Shown here: one piece after another, positions 28,849 through 39,242 of the stretch
Numbering within the stretch: position 1 is the stretch's first letter
Layout: each line of letters starts with the position of its first letter
DNA from: Pseudoalteromonas rhizosphaerae
GTDB lineage: Bacteria; Pseudomonadota; Gammaproteobacteria; Enterobacterales; Alteromonadaceae
DNA length: 64,000 nucleotides
Assembly (NCBI RefSeq): GCF_902498845.1
Contig: NZ_CABVLM010000011.1
Span: 124,001 to 188,000 of the forward strand
Reading direction: 5' to 3'
Notes under the pieces: generated by a model
Databases searched by the model: none
Seen by the model: the letters and a program-made list of their open reading frames with translations, nothing else
What the model was told of the DNA's origin: nothing
Program-made: the position numbers and the translations under genes

Positions 28849-30138
28849 ATGGAATTAGACTGGCAAAGCCGCATAATAAATCAAAACAAGTTTCGCCCTA
28901 ATGACAATCGCTCAGCGTGGCAAGTAGACCGCTCCCGGATAATCCATGCAGCTGCATTTAGACGTTTGCAAGCTAAAACTCAGATAATGGGAATTGGCCT
29001 AAATGATTTTCATCGTACACGATTAACTCATTCTTTAGAGGTATCGCAAATTGGCAGTGGTTTACTTCGTCATTTAGAGAAACAACACCCTGACTTCACA
29101 CATTTTCCCGACCCTAGTTTGCTTGAGACGCTTTGTTTGGCGCATGATATAGGCCATCCTCCTTATGGCCATGGCGGTGAAATTGCCCTTAACTACATGA
29201 TGCGTGAACATGGTGGTTTTGAAGGCAATGCACAAACACTGCGCATTGTTTCAAGACTCGAACCATACAGTGATGGTCATGGTATGAACTTAACCCGCCG
29301 TACTTTGCTTGGCTTTATAAAATACCCGGCTTTTATTGATGACTTATGGCACACCATCCCACATCATGATCCGCAACGTGCATTTATAAAAGCTGACGAC
29401 TGGCGCCCAGCAAAGGGTTTATACAAGGATGATAAAGCGACCTTTGACTGGATTGTAGCGCCTTTATCTGACGCTGATAAACAACGCTTAGGCGATTTTA
29501 AGGCCGTCGATGAGTTTAGATCTAAAACCAGTTTTAAATCCCTTGATGCAGCAATTATGGAACTTGCCGACGATATTGCTTATGCAGTACATGACCTTGA
29601 AGACGCAATTGCAACAGAGCAAATCACCCTAAAAGAGTGGCAAAATCATGCCTTACCCGCACTTGAGCTTGTGCAATGTGAGTGGCTTGGCGACAGTAAC
29701 TTAACCGAGCGGCTATTTTTAGGTAGCGAAGCACAACGTAAAGATGTGATTGGGGAATTAGTAAACTTATTTATTACTCAATCATCCATTGTGCACACAG
29801 AACTTGAGTTTGAAAATCCAATTTTAAATTACACCGTTGAACTACCACACTGTTATCAGCATTTACTTGAGACTTTAAAGTCATTTATTTATCAACGACT
29901 CATTCGTGCTTCACATATGCAGCAAATTGAGTTTAAAGGACAAAAATTAATTATTGAATTATTTGAAGCATTTGCCTGCGAACCATTACGACTTTTACCT
30001 GAAACCACAGCAAATGTGTTTCGCCTAGCACAACAACAAAATGGTAATACACACAGAGTAATTTGTGATTATTTAAGTGGCATGACTGACGAGTATGCGT
30101 TTAAAACACACCAACGCCTTTTTTCAAGTAATAGCTAG
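28849..30138 (+). CDS. dgt: HD-domain deoxyguanosinetriphosphate triphosphohydrolase, anti-phage dGTPase type
   Basis: This 429-residue protein hydrolyses dNTPs (typically dGTP) to the nucleoside and triphosphate. The HD metal site is intact: H61 (RLTHSLEV), H99-D100 (LAHDIGHPPYGHGG) and D241/D242 (LADDIAYAVHDLED). Length and sequence fit the shorter dGTPase branch found in Shewanella, Vibrio and relatives, members of which have been shown to block phage by emptying the dGTP pool, rather than the 505-residue E. coli Dgt. Whether this copy is a defence gene or housekeeping is not decided by sequence. The Mpo1-like gene follows after 19 bases. Confidence 0.82.
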   Translation: MELDWQSRIINQNKFRPNDNRSAWQVDRSRIIHAAAFRRLQAKTQIMGIGLNDFHRTRLTHSLEVSQIGSGLLRHLEKQHPDFTHFPDPSLLETLCLAHDIGHPPYGHGGEIALNYMMREHGGFEGNAQTLRIVSRLEPYSDGHGMNLTRRTLLGFIKYPAFIDDLWHTIPHHDPQRAFIKADDWRPAKGLYKDDKATFDWIVAPLSDADKQRLGDFKAVDEFRSKTSFKSLDAAIMELADDIAYAVHDLEDAIATEQITLKEWQNHALPALELVQCEWLGDSNLTERLFLGSEAQRKDVIGELVNLFITQSSIVHTELEFENPILNYTVELPHCYQHLLETLKSFIYQRLIRASHMQQIEFKGQKLIIELFEAFACEPLRLLPETTANVFRLAQQQNGNTHRVICDYLSGMTDEYAFKTHQRLFSSNS

Positions 30139-30157
30139 CATTAACAAGATATGTGAT

Positions 30158-30469
30158 ATGAAAAGTACACCAGAATTTACTAGCTTTAAAAAGTTTTACC
30201 CATACTACTTACAAGAACATAAAAATATTACCTGCAAACGGTTACATTTTTTTGGTAGCTCCTTGGTGCTTATAATCGTTTTGTATGTGCTGTATAGCCA
30301 ACAATTTATGCTGTTGTGGTTGCTACCCATTATTGGTTATGGTTTTGCCTGGGTTGGTCATTTCTTCTTTGAGAAAAACCGCCCTGCTACCTTCAAATAC
30401 CCATTTTATAGCTTATGGGCAGACTGGGTGATGTTTAAAGATATGCTGATTGGCAAAATAAAATGGTAG
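30158..30469 (+). CDS. Mpo1-like (DUF962) membrane protein, short form
   Basis: A 103-residue protein with two hydrophobic segments and the DUF962 motifs: KRLHFFGSSLV near the first helix and HFFFEKNRPATFKYPFYSLWADW after the second. The yeast relative Mpo1 is an iron dioxygenase that shortens 2-hydroxy fatty acids; histidines in LHFFG and GHFFFE are the kind of residues that bind its metal. ATG 30158 was chosen; the frame is open upstream into the dgt gene. A second, longer DUF962 protein lies at 39243. Confidence 0.75.
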   Translation: MKSTPEFTSFKKFYPYYLQEHKNITCKRLHFFGSSLVLIIVLYVLYSQQFMLLWLLPIIGYGFAWVGHFFFEKNRPATFKYPFYSLWADWVMFKDMLIGKIKW

Positions 30470-30582
30470 TCACTGTTGTTTTGTAATAACCGACAAACAA
30501 GCAAAAAGATCATTATGCAAACCTGTTTTTGTCGCTTTTCAGTGATATAGTTAACGCCATTTTTGCTATTCAAGATATTAAA

Positions 30583-32430
30583 ATGTATCGATTATTTGAG
30601 CGGATGATCAAGCCGTTTCCCGAACAAAAGCCTACCCAGCCTCCTGCGACGCTATTTGCATTTTGTCGTCACTACACTAAAGGTATGGAAGTCTCGCTAT
30701 TTTTTATGTCGCTAAGCGCAGCATTGCTCGCGATTTTAGAAGTATCACTGTTTAGCTATATGGGCCAGCTTGTTGATTGGCTAAGTATCTACACCCCTGA
30801 AACATTATTTGTTGAGCAAAAATCTGAACTCATAAAAATGGCGATAGTGCTACTTGTTGTCCTACCTATCGTGGTGTTTTTTCATTCTGCGATATTGCAC
30901 CAAGCCTTGTTAGGTAATTACCCGATGTCAATTCGTTGGTTAGCACATCGCTATTTGCTTCGCCAAAGTGTGAGCTTTTACCAAAATGAATTTGCAGGGC
31001 GCATCGCCACCAAAGTAATGCAAACATCCCTCGCGGTGCGTGAAACCGTGATGAAACTACTTGATGTATTAATGTATATCGTGGTTTATTTTGGCGCTAT
31101 GGTGTTTTTAGTAGCCGAAGCCGATTGGCGCTTAATGCTTCCTTTGCTTGTATGGTTAGCTCTGTATATTTTGATCCAAATGTACTATGTACCTAAGCTC
31201 AAAAAAGTGGCTAGCTCGCAAGCAGACGCTCGCTCTGAGATGACCGGCCGAATAGTTGACAGTTACACTAATATTTCGACTATTAAATTGTTCTCATATA
31301 CCCAACGTGAAGAGCAGTACGCAAAAGACAGCATGGATGTATTTTTACAACCTGTGTATAAGCAAATGCGCTTAGTTACCAGTTTAAATTTTGCCATTCA
31401 AACGCTTAACTACTTTTTAGTATTTAGTGTTGCGGCATTATCTTTGTATTTATGGACTCTGAGCGCCATTAGTGCCGGCGCAATTGCAATTGCGGTAAGC
31501 TTAGCACTGCGTTTAAATGGCATGGCACAGTGGATCATGTGGGAAATTAGTGGCTTGTTTGAAAACATCGGCACTGTCGCTGATGGTATGAAAACGTTAT
31601 CAAACCCAATTGAAGTCGATGATCTGCCTGATGCCAGCACATTAAGTGTAACCACAGGTGCAATTGACTTTAATAATGTGCATTTTAACTACGGTAAAGC
31701 CGCAAACGAAACGAATCGAGGCGCTGTTATCAATGGCTTAAATCTCAACATCAAGGCCGGAGAGAAAATAGGTCTTGTTGGTCGCTCTGGCGCTGGTAAG
31801 TCAACACTCGTTAATTTGTTGCTACGTTTTTACGATATTGATAGCGGTAGTATCAACATCGACGGCCAAGATATCTCAAAAGTGAGTCAAGAAAGCCTGC
31901 GTAAGTACATTGCGATGGTTACCCAAGATACTTCTTTACTGCATCGGACAGTCAAAGAAAATATCCTTTATGGCCGCCCAGATGCCAGCGATGAAGAAAT
32001 GATGAAAGCGGCTAAACAAGCCAAAGCGCTAGAGTTTATTGATGACCTTGAAGATAGCAAAGGCAACAAAGGTTTTGCAGCCCAAGTGGGTGAGCGCGGC
32101 GTAAAACTCTCTGGAGGTCAACGCCAACGTATCGCCATTGCTCGGGTGCTGCTGAAAAACGCCCCGATATTAATTTTAGATGAAGCCACCAGCGCGCTCG
32201 ATTCTGAAGTTGAAGCGGCTATTCAAGCTAGTCTTGATGATTTAATGACCGGTAAAACCGTCATTGCCATCGCGCATCGACTATCCACTATTGCACAAAT
32301 GGATCGGCTCATCGTACTTGATGAGGGCGGCATTGTAGAGCTAGGTAGCCATGAAGAACTGCTGGCACAAAATGGTATTTATGCCGCGTTGTGGACACAC
32401 CAAACCGGCGGGTTTATTGGTGTAGAATAA
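30583..32430 (+). CDS. ABC exporter with fused membrane and ATPase domains
   Basis: A 615-residue half-transporter: an N-terminal cytoplasmic segment, six membrane helices to about residue 330, then an ATPase domain with Walker A GRSGAGKST, signature LSGGQRQR, Walker B ILILDEATS and H-loop AIAHRLS. The order and spacing are those of homodimeric type IV exporters (MsbA-like); the substrate is unknown. ATG 30583 (MYRLFERMIKPFPEQ) is the natural start; upstream the frame only offers a TTG at 30529. A long-stem hairpin follows at 32446. Confidence 0.88.
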   Translation: MYRLFERMIKPFPEQKPTQPPATLFAFCRHYTKGMEVSLFFMSLSAALLAILEVSLFSYMGQLVDWLSIYTPETLFVEQKSELIKMAIVLLVVLPIVVFFHSAILHQALLGNYPMSIRWLAHRYLLRQSVSFYQNEFAGRIATKVMQTSLAVRETVMKLLDVLMYIVVYFGAMVFLVAEADWRLMLPLLVWLALYILIQMYYVPKLKKVASSQADARSEMTGRIVDSYTNISTIKLFSYTQREEQYAKDSMDVFLQPVYKQMRLVTSLNFAIQTLNYFLVFSVAALSLYLWTLSAISAGAIAIAVSLALRLNGMAQWIMWEISGLFENIGTVADGMKTLSNPIEVDDLPDASTLSVTTGAIDFNNVHFNYGKAANETNRGAVINGLNLNIKAGEKIGLVGRSGAGKSTLVNLLLRFYDIDSGSINIDGQDISKVSQESLRKYIAMVTQDTSLLHRTVKENILYGRPDASDEEMMKAAKQAKALEFIDDLEDSKGNKGFAAQVGERGVKLSGGQRQRIAIARVLLKNAPILILDEATSALDSEVEAAIQASLDDLMTGKTVIAIAHRLSTIAQMDRLIVLDEGGIVELGSHEELLAQNGIYAALWTHQTGGFIGVE

Positions 32431-32445
32431 CAACTTACATATACA

Positions 32446-32494
32446 TGAGTTTAAGTTTCACTATCGCTGAAAGAGCCTTTGCAACTTAAACTCA
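32446..32494. other. Long-stem inverted repeat after the ABC exporter gene
   Basis: A perfect 12-base inverted repeat (TGAGTTTAAGTT with AACTTAAACTCA) encloses 25 bases that can form a further short stem (AAAG with CTTT). No T run follows on either strand, so it is not a classic terminator. It could be an mRNA 3'-end stabiliser, a repeat element or an operator. Confidence 0.4.
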
Positions 32495-32751
32495 GCCATA
32501 TCAAGCTTAGAAGCTAAACTTATAGCCTTAACCCCCCGTATATCCTTAATGCTCAATTACGCAAAGATTTTTATACACACTTAACCCCACGACAAAACTC
32601 ATATTTTGGGTGGCTTGGCCGTCGATTTACATGCTATAATCGCGGCCTTTCATAGCCTATGTAGTCAATCAAGGTTGCTTTTATCACCCTGTTTTGTTCG
32701 CATAAGCTCTAGTAGTGTAAATGACAGCAACCTGTATAAGCGAAATTATCC
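32495..32751 (+). promoter_or_regulatory. mnmA promoter and structured leader
   Basis: A TATAAT -10 box at 32635-32640 has a weak TGGCTT -35 candidate 18 bases before it, which would start the transcript near 32647 and give a leader of about 105 bases. In that leader AGGTTGCT (32672-32679) can pair with AGCAACCT (32726-32733). I recognise no known riboswitch. The rest of the gap from 32431 holds only the inverted repeat at 32446. Confidence 0.45.
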
Positions 32752-33852
32752 ATGAGCGAAAATAGTCACATTAAAGTCATCGTTGGCATGTCCGGCGGTG
32801 TTGATTCTTCTGTATCAGCTTATTTATTAAAACAACAAGGCTATCAAGTTGAAGGCCTGTTTATGAAAAACTGGGAAGAAGATGATAATGATGAATATTG
32901 CGCTGCTGCCGACGATTTAAAAGACGCGCAAGCAGTCTGTGACAAGCTGGGGATTGAACTACACACAGTTAATTTTGCCGCAGAATATTGGGATAACGTA
33001 TTTGAGTACTTTCTTGCTGAATATAAAGCAGGCCGTACGCCAAATCCTGACATCATGTGTAATAAAGAAATCAAATTCAAAGCTTTTTTAGAATTTGCAG
33101 CAACGGCGCTTGGCGCTGACTTTATAGCCACGGGCCATTATGTACGCCGTGAATTACGCGATGATAAATACGTTATGTGTCGTGGTCTTGATGATAACAA
33201 AGATCAAAGCTACTTTTTATACACATTAAGTCATGAACATATTGCACAAACGCTGTTCCCAGTTGGTGATATTGCCAAACCTGAAGTGCGCCGCATTGCT
33301 GAAGAACAAGACTTAATTACCCACGATAAAAAAGACAGTACCGGTATTTGCTTTATCGGTGAGCGTAAGTTTAAAGACTTCCTACAAAAATTCTTACCTG
33401 CACAACCGGGTGTTATTGAAGACACAGACGGTAACAACGTTGGTGAGCACGAAGGCTTGATGTATCACACTCTCGGTCAACGTAAAGGTTTGCTAATTGG
33501 TGGCATGAAAGAAGGCTCTGGCGAACCATGGTATGTAGTAGATAAAGACTTAGAACGCAACGTATTGATTGTTGGTCAAGGTAAAAACCATCCGCGTCTT
33601 TACAGCAATGGACTAAATGCCAACCAATTACACTGGGTTGATCGTGTTGGGCCAAAAGGTACCACCCGCTGCACGGTAAAAACTCGCTATCGTCAAGAAG
33701 ACCTAAACTGTACGCTGCTCGTTGGCGATGATGGTTTTGCCCGAGTATTATTTGATGAACCACAAAAAGCAGTAACCCCAGGACAATCTGCGGTATTTTA
33801 TGCCAACGAAATATGTTTAGGTGGCGGTATTATTGATTCGGTGATCAAATAA
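32752..33852 (+). CDS. mnmA: tRNA-specific 2-thiouridylase MnmA
   Basis: MnmA inserts sulfur at C2 of wobble uridine 34 in tRNAs for Lys, Glu and Gln, using ATP to adenylate the base and sulfur from the Tus relay. The PP-loop SGGVDSS is at residues 14-20, the catalytic nucleophile C103 lies in [11 protein letters not shown] and the persulfide cysteine C200 in [12 protein letters not shown]. Length 366 is standard. It overlaps hflD by one base (TAATG), the same gene order as in E. coli (mnmA-hflD-purB). Confidence 0.97.
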   Translation: MSENSHIKVIVGMSGGVDSSVSAYLLKQQGYQVEGLFMKNWEEDDNDEYCAAADDLKDAQAVCDKLGIELHTVNFAAEYWDNVFEYFLAEYKAGRTPNPDIMCNKEIKFKAFLEFAATALGADFIATGHYVRRELRDDKYVMCRGLDDNKDQSYFLYTLSHEHIAQTLFPVGDIAKPEVRRIAEEQDLITHDKKDSTGICFIGERKFKDFLQKFLPAQPGVIEDTDGNNVGEHEGLMYHTLGQRKGLLIGGMKEGSGEPWYVVDKDLERNVLIVGQGKNHPRLYSNGLNANQLHWVDRVGPKGTTRCTVKTRYRQEDLNCTLLVGDDGFARVLFDEPQKAVTPGQSAVFYANEICLGGGIIDSVIK

Positions 33853-34454
33853 TGAATGAACACCAAGTCATGGCATTAGCAGCCATGTGCCAAGTTGCTA
33901 AACAAGTTCAAAAAATAGCGCAGTACGGCAGTAGCAACGATTACGAATTAGAAAAACTATTAACCAGTATTGTACAAACCTCCCCTGATTCACCCAGTGA
34001 TGTGTATCAAGGCACTGAGAATCTAAGAGATGGTTATAAAATCTTACTTGATCAACTCAGTGCAGGTGAAAAGAAAGATGTTGAAATCGTCAAATACGTT
34101 GGCGGTTTAATGCAACTTGAGCGTGCACTGAGCGCAAAAGCAAGTAGCTTAGCAGAGCTTGGTAAAAGCATTGATGATATCAAGCGACGTCTTGATCACT
34201 TTGCTATTACTGATGACACTGTTATTACGGCTCTTGCCGATATTTATTCAAAGGTGCTTAGCCCCCTAGGGCACCGAATTCAGGTTTATGGCAAGCCTGA
34301 CTTACTAAAACAGCAATTAGTACAACACAAAATACGTGCATTATTATTAGCAGGTATTCGCAGTGCAGTATTATGGCGACAAATGGGCGGTAAACGCCGT
34401 CACTTTTTCTTTGCGAAAAGAAGAATTATCGCCATTGCTAAAAACCATATTTAA
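33852..34454 (+). CDS. hflD: High-frequency-lysogenisation protein HflD
   Basis: This 200-residue, mostly helical protein matches HflD, a peripheral membrane protein that in E. coli binds the phage lambda CII activator and lowers lysogenisation. Its ordinary cellular role is not settled. Visible family features are the N-terminal MALAAMCQVAKQVQKIA helix and the C-terminal VRALLLAG-like segment IRALLLAGIRSAVLWRQMGG. It sits between mnmA (one-base overlap) and purB (32-base gap), the conserved order. Confidence 0.92.
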   Translation: MNEHQVMALAAMCQVAKQVQKIAQYGSSNDYELEKLLTSIVQTSPDSPSDVYQGTENLRDGYKILLDQLSAGEKKDVEIVKYVGGLMQLERALSAKASSLAELGKSIDDIKRRLDHFAITDDTVITALADIYSKVLSPLGHRIQVYGKPDLLKQQLVQHKIRALLLAGIRSAVLWRQMGGKRRHFFFAKRRIIAIAKNHI

Positions 34455-34471
34455 TTATCGTTCAAAACTAA

Positions 34472-35857
<1,386 letters not shown>

Positions 35858-35890
35858 GCTTTCTGCGACAACTTATTTTATATACACTAT

Positions 35891-35921
35891 AAAGCGAAAG
35901 GCTCTTGCCTTTCGCTTTTTT
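35891..35921 (+). terminator. Rho-independent terminator after purB
   Basis: A 12-pair stem (AAAGCGAAAGGC with GCCTTTCGCTTT) with a TCTT loop runs into a T tract, 33 bases past the purB stop and just before roxA. Confidence 0.9.
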
Positions 35922-35939
35922 CATTTTAATGGGGGCAGC

Positions 35940-37085
35940 ATGTATCAATTAACGATTAACGACTTATCCGAGCAAGACTTTCTAACACAGTATTGGCAAA
36001 AAAAACCGCTCTTGATCAAGCAAGGGTTTACAGACTTTGCCGACCCGCTTGATGCTAATGAGCTTGCCGGTCTTGCCATGGAAGAGAGCATTGAATCGCG
36101 TATTATCACTAATCATGATAATGACTGGCAAGCGCATCATGGCCCATTTGAAGATTTTGAATTACTAACCGAGCAACATTCTACCCTACTCGTACAAGCA
36201 GTCGATCATTGGCATCCTAATGCTGCGCAGCTGCTGGAACCATTTCGGTTTATTCCTAATTGGCGTATTGATGACCTAATGATCAGCTTTTCAACGCCTG
36301 GGGGTGGAGTCGGTCCGCATTTAGATCAATACGACGTATTTATTATTCAAGGTGAAGGCAAGCGTCATTGGCGTGTCGGTATGCCAGATAATAAACTAAA
36401 ACAATTTGCACAAAATAAAAGTTTATTACAAGTTGAACAATTTCCAGCCGTGATTGATTGCATCCTAGAACCAGGCGATATTTTATACATCCCGCCGGGC
36501 TGTCCACATGAAGGTTATGCTGTAGAAAACGCATTAAACTACTCGATCGGATTTCGTGCACCAAATCAACGCGATCTATTATCAAACTTTGCTGATCACA
36601 TTATTGATAAAGAAGCGGGAAATAGCCGTTATCAAGACCCTGCAATAACACTGCGCGATTCTAAAGGTGAGATCCAAGCTTGCGAAGTCGAAAACATTAA
36701 ACTATTAATGCAAGCGGCCCTAAATGACGATGCATTACTTAAATCTTGGTTAGGTAATACACTTAGTCAACCTAAGCATGAAATGGATTTAATGCCACCA
36801 GAAGATTTATTTGATAGTGAACAAATAGCTGAGCTATTGAATGATGATGATGTGATTTTTGAGCGCCTCGGTGGCACCCGTGCATTGTATCAAGTTTTTG
36901 AAAATGAAATACTTCTCAGCATAAATGGTGAAAACTACCCGCTCCCTGTTAGTGACTTAACTGCGGTTAAATTACTCACTGACCATACTATGGTGACAGC
37001 AGAGCAACTAAATAGTTCAAAAAATAGTTTAGTTTTCATACAAACCTTTACTACACTAATTAATGAGGGGATTTGGTTTTGCTAG
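35940..37085 (+). CDS. roxA: Ribosomal protein uL16 3-hydroxylase (JmjC oxygenase RoxA/YcfD)
   Basis: An Fe(II)/2-oxoglutarate oxygenase that hydroxylates an arginine of ribosomal protein uL16. The metal triad is H127 and D129 in GPHLDQYDVF and H190 in PPGCPHEGYAV; the remaining half is the dimerisation and winged-helix region typical of bacterial ribosomal oxygenases. Length 381 fits. It follows the purB block as in E. coli, where ycfD lies near purB, and is followed by an acetyltransferase gene after 12 bases. Confidence 0.92.
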   Translation: MYQLTINDLSEQDFLTQYWQKKPLLIKQGFTDFADPLDANELAGLAMEESIESRIITNHDNDWQAHHGPFEDFELLTEQHSTLLVQAVDHWHPNAAQLLEPFRFIPNWRIDDLMISFSTPGGGVGPHLDQYDVFIIQGEGKRHWRVGMPDNKLKQFAQNKSLLQVEQFPAVIDCILEPGDILYIPPGCPHEGYAVENALNYSIGFRAPNQRDLLSNFADHIIDKEAGNSRYQDPAITLRDSKGEIQACEVENIKLLMQAALNDDALLKSWLGNTLSQPKHEMDLMPPEDLFDSEQIAELLNDDDVIFERLGGTRALYQVFENEILLSINGENYPLPVSDLTAVKLLTDHTMVTAEQLNSSKNSLVFIQTFTTLINEGIWFC

Positions 37086-37097
37086 GAGTGTGTTTGT

Positions 37098-37556
37098 ATG
37101 GGCTATCATATCAACAAGGTAGAATGGGATATAGGTAAGGAGTTACTACAACAGATCAGAGAGCGGGTATTTGTATGTGAACTACATATTCCCAAACATA
37201 TCGAGTTTGATAATCTAGATAGATATGCTCATCATATACTGGTAACAGATGACAGCCAAGGCCCAGTTGCAACAGGCCGATTATGTAGCGATGGCCTTAT
37301 TGGCCGTATTGCGGTGTTGCCAGAGCACCGTAATCGCTCCGTCTATCGTTCATTGCTGAATTATATCGTTGAGCTTGCACAACAGCAGGGTTGTGATTGC
37401 GTCAGCATTAATTGTATTTTAAATGAGGTAGAACGATTTAAACGTAATGGCTTTGAACAACAAGGTTGTGTGTTTATGGAAGCAGGTATTCCACGGCTTC
37501 GTATGCAATGCCCCATTAATAAATTCAATACGAAACCATTTACACTGGTGCATTGA
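37098..37556 (+). CDS. GNAT-family N-acetyltransferase
   Basis: A 152-residue single-domain acetyltransferase of the ElaA/YjcF-like type: RIAVLPEHRNRSVYRSLLNYIV is the acetyl-CoA segment, although the usual Q/R-x-x-G-x-G/A loop is degenerate (HRNRSV in place of RGKGIG). That change may weaken cofactor binding. It starts 12 bases after roxA and shares its transcript; the substrate is unknown. Confidence 0.8.
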   Translation: MGYHINKVEWDIGKELLQQIRERVFVCELHIPKHIEFDNLDRYAHHILVTDDSQGPVATGRLCSDGLIGRIAVLPEHRNRSVYRSLLNYIVELAQQQGCDCVSINCILNEVERFKRNGFEQQGCVFMEAGIPRLRMQCPINKFNTKPFTLVH

Positions 37557-37620
37557 TAAAAATTTATTAAAAATGGCCATGCTAGCGAGTTAAAAACCAC
37601 CAATTTAATGCAATCGGCAT

Positions 37621-37672
37621 AAAAAAAGCGAACGTACTAATGTGTAACTCCTCATAACACGTTCGCTTTTTT
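37621..37672. terminator. Bidirectional terminator between convergent genes
   Basis: A 14-pair stem (AAAAAAGCGAACGT with ACGTTCGCTTTTTT) surrounds a 23-base loop. It lies between the acetyltransferase gene (plus) and the DUF4826 gene (minus) and has A and T tracts on both sides, so it can serve both. Confidence 0.8.
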
Positions 37673-37689
37673 AAATTTTAAAGCTGTTC

Positions 37690-37731
37690 TTTATATTAAA
37701 ATCTTTATATTAAAATCTTTAAGTTAAAATT
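37690..37731. repeat. Short tandem repeat, 14-base unit, three copies
   Basis: Two exact copies of TTTATATTAAAATC (37690-37703 and 37704-37717) are followed by a third degenerate copy (TTTAAGTTAAAATT, 11 of 14 bases). It lies between two convergent genes next to a terminator and is likely a slippage product. Confidence 0.7.
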
Positions 37732-37748
37732 ATGAATAAGCTTTCAGG

Positions 37749-38207
37749 TTAATTAACTTCGTTTGCCCACAGCTGTTCCTTTTCATATATTTCATAAATA
37801 CCATGCGCACGATTAATTAGTAGGTTAGCAAAATCAACTTGAGTTTTATCGTGTCCACCGGTTTGCATAATTTGGTCTGCTTTTAACTGCCAATGCAGAG
37901 AAAAATATCGCAGCGCATCACGCGCATTTTCGGCAACTGATGCTAACGCATGATCAGTTGGTAAGCGACCGGTGATAACCCAATAACTTTTACCGTCTTG
38001 GCCTTTAAACTTCCATAGGGCACATAATGGAGCGATAAAGCGGCTTTCTTTTTCTAGCAAAGTTTTTGGCATTACGCCCTTTTCTGCTAAATGCTTTTGT
38101 GCATTTTGAAAACACTCACGTTGCCATGCAATACTTTGCTGCTTTGCTTGTTCTTGTTCTTCTGGTGTTAATTCTTTAAGTTGTTTTTGTTCCACAGTAT
38201 TCATCAC
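37749..38207 (-). CDS. DUF4826 family protein
   Basis: A 152-residue soluble protein with a basic, glutamine-rich N-terminal helix and a core containing ALWKFKGQDGKSYWVITGRLPTDH and SVAENARDALRYFSLHWQLKAD, the pattern of DUF4826 in Alteromonadales and Shewanella. Function unknown. ATG 38204 is an alternative start one codon in. It appears to be transcribed alone. Confidence 0.65.
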   Translation of the reverse strand: MMNTVEQKQLKELTPEEQEQAKQQSIAWQRECFQNAQKHLAEKGVMPKTLLEKESRFIAPLCALWKFKGQDGKSYWVITGRLPTDHALASVAENARDALRYFSLHWQLKADQIMQTGGHDKTQVDFANLLINRAHGIYEIYEKEQLWANEVN

Positions 38208-38431
38208 TCGTTTACATAATTTTAGTTACTTTAAGGGCATATAATTATCGGTGCAAGTATAAAAGACAAATTCCAGCGAGATCATAAACGATCGCCTGTT
38301 TTTTCTACACTCTAACCCATCGTTCTACGCACAACTGTTTACTAATACAGCAATAAAATCAATTTATAGCTAATTTATAAACTATAAAGCCGTTGTTAAT
38401 GCATACCAGCACGGTATTATTCATCGTTTGT

Positions 38432-39223
38432 TTAACGATAATTCTTTTTCGCTGTCATACGATTAAAAAAACTAGGAAAGAAACGTTTTATAGTCGGAGC
38501 CCAGCCACTGATCCCCTCGCCAACCACCACTTCATCTTTACGTTTAGCTATTGCACTGACCATTTGCTTCACAGCAGCCGTTACATCCATACCATTTTCA
38601 ATGGAGTATTCAGCCTTATTTTGCGCAATACCATGTTCATTAAGTGAATTATGAGCAATAGCCGTTTTTATAGAGCCTGGGCAGATAGTCAAACAATGAA
38701 TGTTTTTATCGGCCACTTCAGCTCGCAAACAATCCATAAAACCAACAACTGCATATTTAGAGCCTGAGTAACCGGTTCTGAATTTAGAGCCAACTTTACC
38801 TGCGACACTACTGATTGATACTACACAGCCGCCGCCATTTTTAACCATACTCGGTAATACCGCTTTAGTTAGCGCAATCAAACCAAAATAGTTAACTTCC
38901 ATAAGTTGACGATACACAATAAAGTCATTTTCTAAAAACAAACTACGCTGCGACACGCCACCATTATTAATTAAAATATCAACGTTACCAATCGTAGCCA
39001 TACTATTTGTAACATACTCAAGTACCCGTTCAGGTTGTGATAAATCAAGAGGTATTACTTTGTGTTGTCCAGCCGGTAACTCGCTACAAAGTTGATTTAG
39101 TTTATCTGCACTTCTGGCTGATAAAATAATATTAGCGCCTAAGTGTGCTAACTGTATCGCTAACTCTTTACCAATACCTGATGATGCCCCGGTGATCCAC
39201 ACCGTTTTATTATTAAAGTTCAT
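38432..39223 (-). CDS. SDR-family NAD(P)-dependent oxidoreductase
   Basis: Classical short-chain dehydrogenase of 263 residues: cofactor loop TGASSGIG at 11-18, NNGG near residue 87, catalytic serine in SISSVAGK and YxxxK in YSGSKYAVVGF, followed by PGSIKT. The sequence is closest in style to the DHRS7-type reductases acting on lipids or retinoid-like substrates, but the substrate is not established. It starts 19 bases after the Mpo1-like gene, so the two form an operon. Confidence 0.88.
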   Translation of the reverse strand: MNFNNKTVWITGASSGIGKELAIQLAHLGANIILSARSADKLNQLCSELPAGQHKVIPLDLSQPERVLEYVTNSMATIGNVDILINNGGVSQRSLFLENDFIVYRQLMEVNYFGLIALTKAVLPSMVKNGGGCVVSISSVAGKVGSKFRTGYSGSKYAVVGFMDCLRAEVADKNIHCLTICPGSIKTAIAHNSLNEHGIAQNKAEYSIENGMDVTAAVKQMVSAIAKRKDEVVVGEGISGWAPTIKRFFPSFFNRMTAKKNYR

Positions 39224-39242
39224 GCTCTACCTATGATTATTA

